Shown here piece after piece: positions 46,868 to 56,009 of a stretch of 64,000 nt of DNA. Origin of the DNA: Aureimonas sp. SA4125 (lineage in GTDB: Bacteria; Pseudomonadota; Alphaproteobacteria; Rhizobiales; Rhizobiaceae); contig NZ_AP025032.1 of assembly GCF_019973775.1 (NCBI RefSeq), forward strand, positions 4,644,501 to 4,708,500. The letters run 5' to 3'. Under the pieces are notes generated by a model that worked only from the letters and a program-made list of their open reading frames with translations, searched no databases and had not been told where the DNA came from. The position numbers and the translations under genes were made by a program. How positions within the stretch are numbered: the first letter of the stretch is position 1; every line of letters starts with the position of its first letter.

Positions 46868-47410
46868 GTGGATCTGACCCTCCGGCCGTTTCAGGACGAG
46901 GACCGCGCGATCCTCGCCGGCTGGTTCGGCGACGAGGCGGCGCTCATCCAGTGGGGCGGGCCGGACATGCGCTTTCCGCTCGACGAGATGCAGCTGCGCG
47001 CCATGCAGGCCGGCGCCGAGGAGGAGCCGCCCCGCCGCCTGCTCTGGACCGGACTTCGCGCGGGCCGGGTCGCCGCACACGGGCAGGTGTTTCTCGACTG
47101 GCGCCATGGCGTCGCGCGCCTGGCACGGATCGCCGTCGATCCCGCCTGTCGCGGCGAGGGGCTTGCCGTTCCATTTCTGGACATGCTGATTCTGGGCGTA
47201 TGGGCGCGACCGGAATTCTTCCGCATCGAGCTCAACGTCTACACGTTCAACACCGCGGCGATCCGGGCCTATCGCCGGCTGGGTTTTGCCGAGGAGGGCG
47301 TGCGCCGCTCGGCGGTCGCCGTTGGCAGCGATCGGTGGGACGTCGCGCACTACGCGCTATTGCCAGCCGAGCGGCCGGGCGTGGAGGAAACCCGCCCCGG
47401 CGCGGGCTGA
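46868..47410 (+). CDS. GNAT-family N-acetyltransferase
   Basis: The 180-residue protein has the GNAT fold: ARLARIAVDPACRGEGLAVP (acetyl-CoA pyrophosphate loop, R-G-E-G variant) near residue 85 and ELNVYTFNTAAIRAYRRLGF near 125. The substrate is unknown; the closest look is RimJ/RimL-type acetyltransferases. The start is GTG, 9 bp after the NDUFA9-like stop, so the two form a transcript. It converges on uppP with only 4 bp between stops. Confidence 0.85.
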   Translation: MDLTLRPFQDEDRAILAGWFGDEAALIQWGGPDMRFPLDEMQLRAMQAGAEEEPPRRLLWTGLRAGRVAAHGQVFLDWRHGVARLARIAVDPACRGEGLAVPFLDMLILGVWARPEFFRIELNVYTFNTAAIRAYRRLGFAEEGVRRSAVAVGSDRWDVAHYALLPAERPGVEETRPGAG

Positions 47411-47414
47411 AGCC

Positions 47415-48221
47415 TCAGCCCCAGATGCCGAGCGCCACGAGGCCGAGGCTTCCGACGGCGATGCGCCACCAGGCAAAGGGCGCAAAGCCGTGCCGGGAGA
47501 CGAAGTCGAGGAGATATTTTACCACGAACAGCGCCACGACAAAGGACACGGCGAAACCGATGACGATCAGCGACAGGTCGTCGGCCGAGAGCACGTTGCG
47601 GTTCTTGTACAGGTCGAGGGCGAAGGCGCCTGCCATGGTCGGCATGGCGAGGAAGAAGGAAAACTCCGCCGCCGAGCGCTTGTCGGTCCCCATCAGGAGC
47701 GCGCCGGCGATGGTGGCGCCCGAGCGAGAGGTTCCGGGGATCATCGCCAGGCACTGGAAGAGCCCGATCTTCAGGCACAGCGACAGCGGATAGTCGGTGA
47801 TCTCGGTATGGATGGGCGTGACCGTCCTCCGGTCGATGAGGAGCAGGATGATGCCGCCGACGAGAAGCGCCACGCAGATCGTCGTCGGTGATTCGAACAG
47901 CACCGTCTTGATGAAGTCGTGGGCGAACGCGCCGACGATTGCCGCCGGCAGGAAGGCGAGGAGGACGCCTGTGACGAAATGGCGCGAGCGCGGGCTGGAC
48001 GGCAGCGTGACGACAAGCTGCCAGATCTTGGCGAAATAGACCGAAAGCACGGCGAGGACGGCGCCGAGCTGGATGAGCACCTCGAAGGTGCCGGCCTTGG
48101 AATGGAAGCCGAGGAAATGTCCGGCAAGGAGGATGTGCCCGGTCGAGGACACCGGGATGAACTCCGTCAGACCCTCCAGAAAGCCGAGGATCGTGGCATT
48201 GGCGACGGCAGCGATGTCCAT
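47415..48221 (-). CDS. uppP: Undecaprenyl-diphosphatase UppP/BacA
   Basis: The 268-residue integral membrane enzyme recycles undecaprenyl pyrophosphate for cell-wall synthesis. It has about eight helices. The catalytic motifs are [15 protein letters not shown] near residue 17 and [14 protein letters not shown] near 165, both complete. Overproduction of such enzymes gives bacitracin resistance in other bacteria. It is a single gene on the minus strand. Confidence 0.95.
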   Translation of the reverse strand: MDIAAVANATILGFLEGLTEFIPVSSTGHILLAGHFLGFHSKAGTFEVLIQLGAVLAVLSVYFAKIWQLVVTLPSSPRSRHFVTGVLLAFLPAAIVGAFAHDFIKTVLFESPTTICVALLVGGIILLLIDRRTVTPIHTEITDYPLSLCLKIGLFQCLAMIPGTSRSGATIAGALLMGTDKRSAAEFSFFLAMPTMAGAFALDLYKNRNVLSADDLSLIVIGFAVSFVVALFVVKYLLDFVSRHGFAPFAWWRIAVGSLGLVALGIWG

Positions 48222-48549
48222 GACTACTCCTTGTACCCCCGGCCCGCTTCCGCCAATCGGCCGACTTCCCCGGGCAGGAGAGATTCATGCGGCGCACCAT
48301 AGCGTCAAGGCATTAACCATTTCTCGCGACGTTGCGCCTGCGCCCTGTCGGAACGATCGCCCGACGCGCCCGTTCAGACCAGACGCTTTCCGGGCCTTGC
48401 GCAATCGCTTCGTCCTGCTATTGGCCCCGTCATTGTCCCGGATGGGGACCAAATTTCCCTTTCCTTGACGTTTAACTGAGATGTTTCGGTATGTGTCGCG
48501 GCGGTTGCAGCGGCCGCTCTCCCCTTTTGAAAGATCGTTGCCACACGCC
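48222..48549. promoter_or_regulatory. Divergent promoter region of uppP and a GST gene
   Basis: These 328 bp lie between uppP (minus) and the GST gene (plus) and contain no supported gene. A TTGACG at about 48464 followed 19 bases later by TATGTG could be a weak promoter toward the GST gene; the spacing is longer than ideal. Confidence 0.3.
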
Positions 48550-49242
48550 ATGCTGAGGCTCCATCATCATCCCATGTCCGCGGCGTCGCGATTTGTCCGG
48601 CTGATTCTCGGGGAATACGGCGAACGGGCCGAACTGGTCGAAGAGCGCCCCTGGGAGCGCCGCCCGGAATTTCTCGCCCTCAACCCCGCGGCGACCTTGC
48701 CCATCCTGACGGAGGATTCGGGTCCTGCCATCGTCGGCGGCATGGTGATCGCCGAATATCTCGACGAGACGCGCGGTGCCTTCCAGCGGGAGAAGCGCCT
48801 GCTGGCCGAAAAGGCCCTCGAACGCGCCGAGATCCGCCGCCTGACCGAATGGTTTCTCGTCAAGCTCGACGGCGAGGCGACGCGCTACCTCGTGCGCGAG
48901 CGCGTCTTCAAGCTGGAGATGCGTCCCGAGGACGGCGGCGGCTCGCCGGATGCCTCGGCCATCCGCGCCGCCCGTGCCAACCTGAAGCACCACATGCGCT
49001 ATGTCGGCTGGCTTGCCGAAAGCCGCAACTGGCTCTCCGGGCCCGAGCTTTCCTATGCCGATCTGGCGGCGGCGGCGGCCTTCTCGATCCTCGACTATCT
49101 CGGCGAGATTTCCTGGGAGAAGGAGCCGCTGGCGAAGGAATGGTACACGCGCGTGAAGTCGCGCCCGTCTTTCCGACCCTTTCTCAGCGAGCGCATCCGC
49201 GGCATTCCGCCGGTCGCGCACTATGCCGAGCTGGATTTCTAA
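48550..49242 (+). CDS. Glutathione S-transferase family protein
   Basis: This 230-residue protein has an N-terminal thioredoxin-like GST domain (LRLHHHPMSAASRFVRLIL, LNPAATLPILTEDSG) and a helical C-terminal domain (ELSYADLAAAAAFSILDYL). In Rhizobiales such a gene precedes queG and an SDR, as here with two genes interposed. Stop-to-start with DinB is convergent. The substrate is unknown. The ATG at 48550 is chosen because family alignment starts there; the frame opens earlier at 48481. Confidence 0.87.
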   Translation: MLRLHHHPMSAASRFVRLILGEYGERAELVEERPWERRPEFLALNPAATLPILTEDSGPAIVGGMVIAEYLDETRGAFQREKRLLAEKALERAEIRRLTEWFLVKLDGEATRYLVRERVFKLEMRPEDGGGSPDASAIRAARANLKHHMRYVGWLAESRNWLSGPELSYADLAAAAAFSILDYLGEISWEKEPLAKEWYTRVKSRPSFRPFLSERIRGIPPVAHYAELDF

Positions 49243-49307
49243 CGCCGGCAGTGCAGCGGAACGTCCGGCGGCGCCGACCTGTCGACGGCGGGCCCGGCCA
49301 AAGCGGC

Positions 49308-49889
49308 TTAAATCCCGCCGAGGCCGAGGGTCTCGATCTCCACCCGGCGCAGCGGTGCGTCGAAATCGAGAAAGAACTCGTCGAGTTGCGGTGGCGGCAC
49401 CGAGGTCTGCGACAGCATCGCATGCGCCTGGCCGCGGTGGTGCGTCTGATGCGTGAAGAGGTGGAGCAGCAGCGCGTCCGTGCGTTCGGCGAAGATGCCG
49501 CGCGCGCCGCGATCGGTGGCAATCGTGGCGGCGAGAGCCCCGGCGTCGGGGCCGTCGCGGTTTGGGCCGTCGCAGCCTGGGCTGTCGCAGCCGAGGCTGT
49601 CGCAAAAGGCGATCAGGCGCGTGTCGCTCTGGTGCTGCCGCTGCCGCAGTTCCTCCGCCTTGTCCGAGGCAATGAAATCGTCGAAGGCGCGGGGCCCCAG
49701 CCCGCCTCCGGTCAGCGCATCGACATAATAGAGGTCGACGGCGAGGATATGGTTCAGCGTCGCATGCAGCGAGGGGAAGAAGCCCGTCCGCGGCGCCTTG
49801 AATTCGCCGTCGCCAAGCCGGGTGACCGCTGTCAGCAGCCGGTGATTGGACCAGGCATTGTTCTCGGCCAGCGCGCGAAACAGCCTCAC
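49308..49889 (-). CDS. DinB family protein with a pentad-repeat insertion
   Basis: The 193-residue four-helix DinB/YfiT protein has metal-ligand His residues in LHATLNHILAVDLYYVDAL (near 44) and HLFTHQTHHRGQAHAML (near 145). Such proteins include thiol-dependent metal enzymes; this one's role is unknown. Between helices 2 and 3 is an odd insertion, CDSLGCDSPGCDGPNRDGP, encoded by 15-bp tandem DNA repeats (about 49551-49608). It is convergent with the GST gene and has no partner. Confidence 0.83.
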   Translation of the reverse strand: MRLFRALAENNAWSNHRLLTAVTRLGDGEFKAPRTGFFPSLHATLNHILAVDLYYVDALTGGGLGPRAFDDFIASDKAEELRQRQHQSDTRLIAFCDSLGCDSPGCDGPNRDGPDAGALAATIATDRGARGIFAERTDALLLHLFTHQTHHRGQAHAMLSQTSVPPPQLDEFFLDFDAPLRRVEIETLGLGGI

Positions 49890-50013
49890 GACAGCGAGAT
49901 CCCTCGGGGGCGGCGACCACCAGAATCCGGGTGCGCTTTGCCCGCGATCGAGGACCGCGTCGATCGCCTGCCGGGATCGCAGGAGAGTGCGGCGGGTCCT
50001 GTGATGCCGGCCC

Positions 50014-50525
50014 TCATCGCGCGATCACCGACAGTTCCTTGGGTTCGCCCGGCAGGACCTGGACCTCGCTGTCGAGGAGGCCTCCGTCGCTGCCGCGGGT
50101 CTGCAGCTTGTAGGTTCCCTGCTGAAGACCGTCGAACTCGAAATAGCCGGTGCTGCCGGTGAACTGCGACTGGCATGTCGTTCCGTCCCGCGAGCAGATC
50201 TCGACCATCTGGTTTTGCAAGGGAACCAGCGGCTGCCTGGCCGCACCGGCGGCAGGAAGAGGCGCGCGTTCTGGGATTGTCGAGGACGACCACATCGGAC
50301 CCTCCCTCGGTGGGTGAAGACGTCGGACGCTTCTTCTGCAGCACCACCGGCTGGAACTTCAGCGTTCCGGCGCTGGCGGGAGTGGCGCCGGCCAGCGTCA
50401 GCTTCTCCGTCCTGTAGCCGGCATTGCCCCTGGGCCGGCAGGAAGCGGTAGAGGCAGAAGGCCGGCACCATCGGCAGAAGGATGACCAGCGCCATGGTCA
50501 TCCAGTTGACCAGGTATTCGGACAT
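50014..50525 (-). pseudogene. Membrane-anchored protein with prealbumin-like C-terminus, two frameshifts
   Basis: One gene seems to run through three frames. From 50525 comes MSEYLVNWMTMALVILLPMV, a membrane anchor with RFLPAQG. After a GGGG run near 50430 the next frame reads YRTEKLTLAGATPASAGTLK and QPVVLQKKRPTSSPTEGGS. A further shift near 50260 gives VPLQNQMVEICSRDG and STGYFEFDGLQQGTYKLQTR, a carboxypeptidase-regulatory-like fold, ending at 50014. Each segment has GC-rich third positions only in its own frame. It is most likely a decayed gene or one with sequence errors. No function is known. Confidence 0.6.
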
Positions 50526-50667
50526 GCCCCGCTCCCGCTGAAGCCCGATCATCAAAGGCCGAGTATACCACGCTGTGCCGCCAAGGGACAGAGATGACGA
50601 TGGGGAAGAAAAGGGGTGCCGGGGGCGAAGGCGTGTGTCGCCGCCGCCGATCGTCTATATCCCAGCG

Positions 50668-51813
50668 ATGATCCAGGATGGGCTGAAATCATTCCTTCAT
50701 GCCGACGCACGCCGCCTCGGCTTCGACGCTGTCGGCATCGCGCCCGGCGAGGGCGATGTCGCGTCGGCGGCCGGGCTCGACGCCTTCGTCGCCGACGGCC
50801 GGCACGGCACCATGGCCTGGATGCCCGAGACGCTGGAGCGCCGCCGCTCGGCGCGGGCGCTGTGGCCGGAAGTGCGCTCGATCATCGTCCTCGGCATGAA
50901 CTACGGGCCAGACGAGGATCCCCTGGCGATCCTTGCCCGGCCGGAGCGCGGTGCGATCTCGGTCTATGCGAGGCACCGCGACTATCACGACGTCATCAAG
51001 GGACGATTGAAGGAACTGGGCTCGCGGCTGATCGCCCGGGCCGGCAGCGACCACCAGATGAAGGTCTTCGTCGACACCGCGCCGGTGATGGAAAAGCCGC
51101 TCGGGCAGATGGCGGGGCTCGGCTGGCAGGGCAAGCACACCAATCTCGTCTCGCGCGACTTCGGCTCCTGGCTGTTTCTCGGCTCGATCTTCACCACGCT
51201 GGACCTTGCTCCCGACGCGCCTGGAGGCGACCTCTGCGGCTCCTGCCGGGCCTGCCAGGACGCCTGCCCGACCGATGCCTTCCCCGTGCCCTACCGGCTC
51301 GACGCCCGCCGCTGCATCTCCTACCTCACCATCGAGACGAAGAACCCGGTGCCGGCAGAGTTCCGCGTGGCCATCGGCAACCGCATCTATGGCTGCGACG
51401 ACTGCCTTGCGGTCTGTCCCTGGAACAAGTTCGCGCAGAGTGCGCGCGAGGCCAAGCTCGTCGCCCGCGAGGATCTCAAGGCGCCGCGCCTGGAGGAGCT
51501 GCTGGCGCTGGACGATGCGGCGTTTCGAACGCTGTTTTCGGGCTCGCCGGTGAAACGGATCGGCCGGGAGAAATTCGTCTCGAACTGCCTGATCGCGGCC
51601 GGCAATGCCGGCGGTTCCGCCCTCCTCGGCGCCGTCCGCACATGCCTCGTCGATCCCGCGCCGCTGGTCAGGGCGATGGCGGTCTGGGCGCTGTACAGGC
51701 TGGAGCCGCAAGAGGCCTTGGCAAGACGGCAGGCCGCCCTCCATAGCGAGGAAGACGAACGCGTCAGGAGCGAATGGCATGCGCTGGACGGGAAGGAGCA
51801 GGGCTATGGATGA
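50668..51813 (+). CDS. queG: Epoxyqueuosine reductase
   Basis: The 381-residue cobalamin and iron-sulfur enzyme reduces epoxyqueuosine to queuosine in tRNA. The two 4Fe-4S motifs are [13 protein letters not shown] (near residue 189) and [13 protein letters not shown] (near 247), and HEAT-like helices follow at the C-terminus. The [18 protein letters not shown] segment holds the conserved active-site region. The ATG at 50668 is the family start. Its last codons overlap the next gene by 8 bases, so the pentad protein is translationally coupled. Confidence 0.95.
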   Translation: MIQDGLKSFLHADARRLGFDAVGIAPGEGDVASAAGLDAFVADGRHGTMAWMPETLERRRSARALWPEVRSIIVLGMNYGPDEDPLAILARPERGAISVYARHRDYHDVIKGRLKELGSRLIARAGSDHQMKVFVDTAPVMEKPLGQMAGLGWQGKHTNLVSRDFGSWLFLGSIFTTLDLAPDAPGGDLCGSCRACQDACPTDAFPVPYRLDARRCISYLTIETKNPVPAEFRVAIGNRIYGCDDCLAVCPWNKFAQSAREAKLVAREDLKAPRLEELLALDDAAFRTLFSGSPVKRIGREKFVSNCLIAAGNAGGSALLGAVRTCLVDPAPLVRAMAVWALYRLEPQEALARRQAALHSEEDERVRSEWHALDGKEQGYG

Positions 51814-52285
51814 CTCCGCCGCTGATGCCGAGACGGCAGGCGCAGAAGACAGCAGGGACACCTCTTTGCTGACGCTGGAGCGGGCGAAAGCCTCCCTTGC
51901 CAGGGGCAAGCGGCACCGAGGCGCTCTCCGGCGCGGGGAAGCGCGCCACGGCGTCGCCCTCGGCGGCCTCGCGGTGGGAGCGGAGGCCGTCGGTGCAAAG
52001 GCCGTGGGCGCAGAGGCGATCGGTGCCGAGGCCATTGGCGCGGAGGCTGTCGGGGCCGAGGCCGTCGGTGCCCTGGCGCTGGGGGCGCTTGCGATCGGTG
52101 CGCTGGCCATCGGCGCCGTGGCCGTTGGCGCGTTTGCCATCGGCCGGCTGTCGGTCGGCCGGGCCCGGATCGGCACGGCGGAGATCGGCCGGCTGCGCAT
52201 CGGTCGGCTCGAGGTGGACGAGTTCGCGGCACCACGCGACAGCGCGGCACGCCGAGCACGCGGCACATGGGAGGAGGACCTTTGA
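51806..52285 (+). CDS. Pentad-repeat (A-V/I/L-G-A-x) solenoid-like protein
   Basis: The 159-residue protein has a charged N-terminus (1-50), about 18 five-residue repeats (51-140) and a charged tail. Units read [30 protein letters not shown] and SVGRA, so a small hydrophobic residue followed by Gly recurs every five residues. That period suggests a quadrilateral beta-helix like pentapeptide repeat proteins, but the ADLXX consensus is not followed. No signal peptide is seen. The start lies inside queG (ATGGATGA) and the SDR begins 2 bp after it, so the three genes form one operon. Function is unknown. Confidence 0.75.
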   Translation: MDDSAADAETAGAEDSRDTSLLTLERAKASLARGKRHRGALRRGEARHGVALGGLAVGAEAVGAKAVGAEAIGAEAIGAEAVGAEAVGALALGALAIGALAIGAVAVGAFAIGRLSVGRARIGTAEIGRLRIGRLEVDEFAAPRDSAARRARGTWEEDL

Positions 52286-52287
52286 GC

Positions 52288-53151
52288 ATGCGCCTTTTCG
52301 TCTTCGGCTGCGGCTATTCGGCGACCGCCTTCGTCGAGAGGCTCGATCCGTCCGCGGTGGCGGGCGTCACCACCCGCTCGCCGGGCAAGGCGGCGGCCTT
52401 CGCCACGCGGGGCCTCTCCGCCTTCGTCTTCAGCGGAACCGAGCCCGGGGCCGGGATCGAGACGGCACTGGCGGAAACCACGCACCTTCTCGTCTCCATC
52501 GCGCCCGGTGCCGACGGCGATCCGGCGCTCCGCCAGTACCAGGAGACCATTCTGAAGCGGATGCCGAAGCTTGCCTGGATCGGCTATCTCTCGACGGTCG
52601 GCGTCTATGGCGACCACGACGGCGGCTGGGTGGACGAGGAAACGCCGGTCCGCCCGGTCTCGCAGCGCTCGGTCGAACGGGTGGCGGCAGAGGAGGCCTG
52701 GACGCAAGTCGCCGCAGCGCGGAGCGTGCCGCTCGCCGTCCTGCGTCTCTCCGGGATCTACGGTCCGGATCGCAACGCCCTCGTCAACCTGCGCGAGGGC
52801 AAGGCACGGCGGCTCGTCAAGCCCGGGCAGGTCTTCAACCGCATTCATGTCGACGACATCGCCGGCGCCCTGATCCTCCTGGCCGGCAGCAACACCGCCG
52901 GTATCTTCAACGTCACCGACGACGAACCGGCACCGCCGCAGGATGTGGTCGAATATGCGGCGAAACTGGCGCGGTTTCCGGTCCCTCCCGCGATCGACTT
53001 CGACACGGCCGCCCTGTCGCCGATGGCACGAAGCTTCTACGGGGAGAACAAAAGGGTATCGAACGCCAAGCTGAAGCGCACGGGGTACACGTTTTCTTTT
53101 CCGACCTATCGCGAGGCACTTGCCTATATCATAGGCGATCGAGCCCGGTAG
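52288..53151 (+). CDS. NAD(P)-binding SDR / epimerase-like protein
   Basis: The 287-residue protein has an extended-SDR fold: RLFVFGCGYSATAFVERLD with a G-x-G-x-x-A-type loop, YLSTVGVYGDHDGGWVDEET in the active-site region, and RLSGIYGPDRNALVNLREGK and NRIHVDDIAGALI. The usual YxxxK is not obvious; a V-Y-G-D-H sequence stands at that place. Substrate is unknown. In relatives it follows queG. The ATG at 52288 matches family starts; TTG at 52282 with a closer GGAGGAGG is an alternative. Confidence 0.87.
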   Translation: MRLFVFGCGYSATAFVERLDPSAVAGVTTRSPGKAAAFATRGLSAFVFSGTEPGAGIETALAETTHLLVSIAPGADGDPALRQYQETILKRMPKLAWIGYLSTVGVYGDHDGGWVDEETPVRPVSQRSVERVAAEEAWTQVAAARSVPLAVLRLSGIYGPDRNALVNLREGKARRLVKPGQVFNRIHVDDIAGALILLAGSNTAGIFNVTDDEPAPPQDVVEYAAKLARFPVPPAIDFDTAALSPMARSFYGENKRVSNAKLKRTGYTFSFPTYREALAYIIGDRAR

Positions 53152-53152
53152 A

Positions 53153-53200
53153 CATCACGAAAAATGCCATTCATATTACGGACTTTAATGTTTCGTGATG
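53153..53200. promoter_or_regulatory. 10-bp perfect inverted repeat between the SDR and RlpA-like genes
   Basis: CATCACGAAA (53153-53162) and TTTCGTGATG (53191-53200) are perfect inverse copies with a 28-base AT-rich interval. They start just after the SDR stop codon and about 120 bp before the RlpA-like gene. An operator is possible, and a loose terminator is an alternative. Confidence 0.4.
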
Positions 53201-53317
53201 GAACTGTCCTTTTTTAGGTCGGGTCCGGTCGTCACCAAGGCCCTCGTCAAACACGGGGGCCACGAGGAACAAAGGCTCGGTTACCCGTGAGAAATCAACG
53301 GGACAAGGACCGGACGT

Positions 53318-53719
53318 TTGAAGTTTGTGACGATGATGGCTGCCGCCTCGCTGACCGCCAGCGCACTTTTCGCCCCCACCCTGGTGCAGCAGGCCGATGC
53401 CAAGCCGAAGCTCGGCCTCTCCTGCGGCGGCGCCTCCTGGTACGCCCTGCGCTCGCGCACCGCATCGGGCGAGATGATGAACCCCTCCGCCATGACCGCC
53501 GCGCACAAGACGCTGCCGCTCGGCTCGAAGGTAAAGGTCACCAATCTGCGCAATGGCAAGGCCGTCGTCGTCCGCATCAATGACCGCGGTCCCTTCATCA
53601 AGGGCCGGCTGATCGATCTCTCCCGCGGCGCGGCCAAGAAGCTCGGCTTCATCAATGCCGGCCACACCCGCGTCCAGATCGAGCCCGCCGACGGTTCGGT
53701 CACGCAGGACTGCGCCTGA
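53318..53719 (+). CDS. RlpA-like septal ring protein (DPBB domain), exported
   Basis: The 133-residue protein has a signal peptide ([19 protein letters not shown], cleavage near ADA) and a double-psi beta-barrel: [19 protein letters not shown] and [20 protein letters not shown]. RlpA-type proteins bind or cleave denuded glycan at the septum. It lacks the SPOR domain of full RlpA (about 360 residues) and has two Cys residues that could pair. The start is TTG at 53318, which gives the Lys of the signal peptide; ATG at 53333 is an alternative. Confidence 0.88.
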   Translation: MKFVTMMAAASLTASALFAPTLVQQADAKPKLGLSCGGASWYALRSRTASGEMMNPSAMTAAHKTLPLGSKVKVTNLRNGKAVVVRINDRGPFIKGRLIDLSRGAAKKLGFINAGHTRVQIEPADGSVTQDCA

Positions 53720-53943
53720 CCCCCTATCTCCCCGGGATGCTGTCTCCTCGGCATGGTGGCCTTCTTTCCCCGTCAGGGGAAGTCGGCCCCGGCCGATGCC
53801 CGGAAATCCTGTTTGTTCCCCTCACCGGACACGCTATGACGTTAACGCGCCACTGAGCGGCTGGCCCGCGCAGTCGGCGGGGCGTCACGAAGGGCGGGCC
53901 GCAGCAAGCCGGCCGTGCCCTTGGGGTTTAACGGGGGGAACCG

Positions 53944-54321
53944 ATGAAGACCTTTGCCATGCTGCTGACGCTGTCGGCGCTTTCCTGCAGCACGGGTGCT
54001 ATCGCCCAGACGTCGATGGATCCGATCGAGAGCTACTGCGCCACGATGGGCGAGGAGGATCATTTCGCCTCGGACGGCTACCGGCTGCAGGATGCCGCCG
54101 CGATCATCCGCCAGGACCGCGCCAATTTCCATGCTTTCGGCAAGCAGGATCCCAGCGACGAGGACGACTCGACCTTCGGCTCCAAGGCGAACCGGGCGCG
54201 CCTGGAAGCCATGCTGAAGCGTGGCAGCCTCAGCCGCGCCGACGCCCGGGCGATCCTGAACGGCACGCCCGACGTCTGCGTCGACGTCTACGAGGATTAC
54301 ATCAACGTCTTCGTGAACTGA
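53944..54321 (+). CDS. Small secreted protein, unknown
   Basis: This 125-residue protein has an N-terminal signal peptide (MKTFAMLLTLSALSCSTGAI, cleavage near AIAQ) and a small polar domain with two Cys residues after cleavage (YCATM and DVCVDV). No family was recognised. The ATG at 53944 follows a GGGGGAACC purine tract. It is probably periplasmic or outer-membrane associated; it stands alone. Confidence 0.7.
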   Translation: MKTFAMLLTLSALSCSTGAIAQTSMDPIESYCATMGEEDHFASDGYRLQDAAAIIRQDRANFHAFGKQDPSDEDDSTFGSKANRARLEAMLKRGSLSRADARAILNGTPDVCVDVYEDYINVFVN

Positions 54322-54500
54322 CCCGCAGCAGGCGCGTCGTTCTCTTCCCAAACCAGGGATCGCCCGGCAACGGTCGGGCGACGACGACCATTGCCGACTT
54401 CTGCCCCGCGGAGCATTCCGCAGCCGCGCCCTGACCGCAAGGTGACGGCACCGGTCCCCGCGGCGGCCGCCGCGCGACGCGGGCCGTGCCGGGCGGGCTA

Positions 54501-56006
54501 CTACTCGTCCTCGACGAATACTTCCTGGCGCTTGCGGCGCACCTGCGGCAGCACGGCGATGACGACGGCGGCGACAGCCAGCGCCAGCAGCGCCGCCGAG
54601 ATCGGACGCTCGATGAAGACCATGAGGTCGCCGCGGTGGCGGATCATCGCCCGGCGGAAGTGATCCTCCATCAGCGGGCCGAGGACGAAGCCGAGGAGGA
54701 GCGGCGCGGGCTCGCAGCCGAGCTTCATCAGGACATAGCCGACGATGCCGAAGAAGACGATGGCGTAGATGTCGAAGGCGTTCTGGTCGATCGAGTAGCA
54801 GCCGAGGCAGGCAAAGGCGATGATTGCGGGAAACAGCACCTTGTAGGGAATGGTGAGGAGCTTCACCCAGAGCCCGATCAGGGGCAGGTTGAGGAGAACC
54901 AGCATCAGATTGCCGACCCACATCGAGACGATGATGCCCCAGAACAGCGCCGGCTCGTCGGTGATGACGTTCGGCCCGGGGGTGATCCCTTGCGTGATGA
55001 AGGCGCCGATCATCAGCGCCATCACGGGGTGGGCGGGAATGCCGAGGGTGAGCAGCGGGATGAAGGATGTCTGGGCCGCGGCATTGTTGGCGCTTTCCGG
55101 CCCCGCGACGCCGGCGATGGCGCCATTGCCGAACTCTTCCGGATGCTTCGAGACCCGCTTTTCCACGGCATAGGAGGCAAAGGACGCGAGCACGTGGCCG
55201 CCGCCCGGCAGGATGCCGAGGATCGAGCCGAGCGCCGTTCCCCTCAGCACCGGGCCGATGATCGCCTTGAAGTCGTCCTTGGTGAGCCAGAGGTTCTTGA
55301 CCGTCTTGACCATGACGTCGCGCGTCGTCTCGTTCTCCAGATTGCGCAGGATTTCCGCGACGCCGAAAATGCCGATCGCCACCGAGACGAAGCTGATGCC
55401 GGCATAGAGTTCGGGAAAGCCGAAGGAATAGCGCGGCGTGCCGTCGAACCCGTCCTGCCCGACGGTGCCGAGGAGAACGCCGAGGACGATCATGCCGAGC
55501 GCCTTCAGCACCGAGCCCTGCGCGAGGGCGATCGAGGCGAGAAGGCCGAGGATGATCAGCGAGAAATATTCGGGCGCCGAGAAGGAGAGGGCGACGGCCG
55601 CGAGCGGCGGGGCGGCGAGGACGAGGATGAAGGTCGCGACCGTTCCGGCGAAGAACGAGCCGAGCGCCGCCGTCGCCAGCGCCGGCCCGGCGCGGCCCTG
55701 TTTGGCCATCTGGTAGCCGTCGATGGCGGTGACGGCGGAGGAGGATTCGCCCGGCAGGTTGATCAGGATCGCCGTGGTCGAGCCGCCGTACTGCGCGCCG
55801 TAGTAGATGCCGGCCAGCATGATGAGGGCGGTGACCGGCGCGAAGGCGAAGGTGATCGGCAGCAGCATGGCGATCGTCGCCGTCGGCCCGATGCCCGGGA
55901 GAACGCCGACCAGCGTGCCGAGGAGCACGCCGACGAAGCAGTAGAGGACGTTGACCGGATCGAGCGCGGTCTGAAAGCCGAGGGCGAGATTGGCGACGAG
56001 ATCCAT
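54501..56006 (-). CDS. tctA: Tripartite tricarboxylate transporter permease TctA
   Basis: The 501-residue large membrane subunit has about twelve helices. Family blocks include LPGIGPTATIAMLLPITFA near residue 37, GSTTAILINLPGESSS near 75, LPGGGHVLASFASYAVEKR near 265 and GPESANNAAAQTSFIPLLTL. It works with TctB and the binding protein TctC for citrate or other carboxylates. Only 3 bp separate tctB and tctA, so they are coupled. The order is tctC-tctB-tctA on the minus strand. Confidence 0.95.
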   Translation of the reverse strand: MDLVANLALGFQTALDPVNVLYCFVGVLLGTLVGVLPGIGPTATIAMLLPITFAFAPVTALIMLAGIYYGAQYGGSTTAILINLPGESSSAVTAIDGYQMAKQGRAGPALATAALGSFFAGTVATFILVLAAPPLAAVALSFSAPEYFSLIILGLLASIALAQGSVLKALGMIVLGVLLGTVGQDGFDGTPRYSFGFPELYAGISFVSVAIGIFGVAEILRNLENETTRDVMVKTVKNLWLTKDDFKAIIGPVLRGTALGSILGILPGGGHVLASFASYAVEKRVSKHPEEFGNGAIAGVAGPESANNAAAQTSFIPLLTLGIPAHPVMALMIGAFITQGITPGPNVITDEPALFWGIIVSMWVGNLMLVLLNLPLIGLWVKLLTIPYKVLFPAIIAFACLGCYSIDQNAFDIYAIVFFGIVGYVLMKLGCEPAPLLLGFVLGPLMEDHFRRAMIRHRGDLMVFIERPISAALLALAVAAVVIAVLPQVRRKRQEVFVEDE

Positions 56007-56009
56007 GAT

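Noticed and set aside
51897..53198. A 433-codon plus-strand frame overlapping the pentad protein and the SDR gene
   Set aside because: It is Arg/Pro rich and out of frame with both recognised proteins, so it is a shadow.
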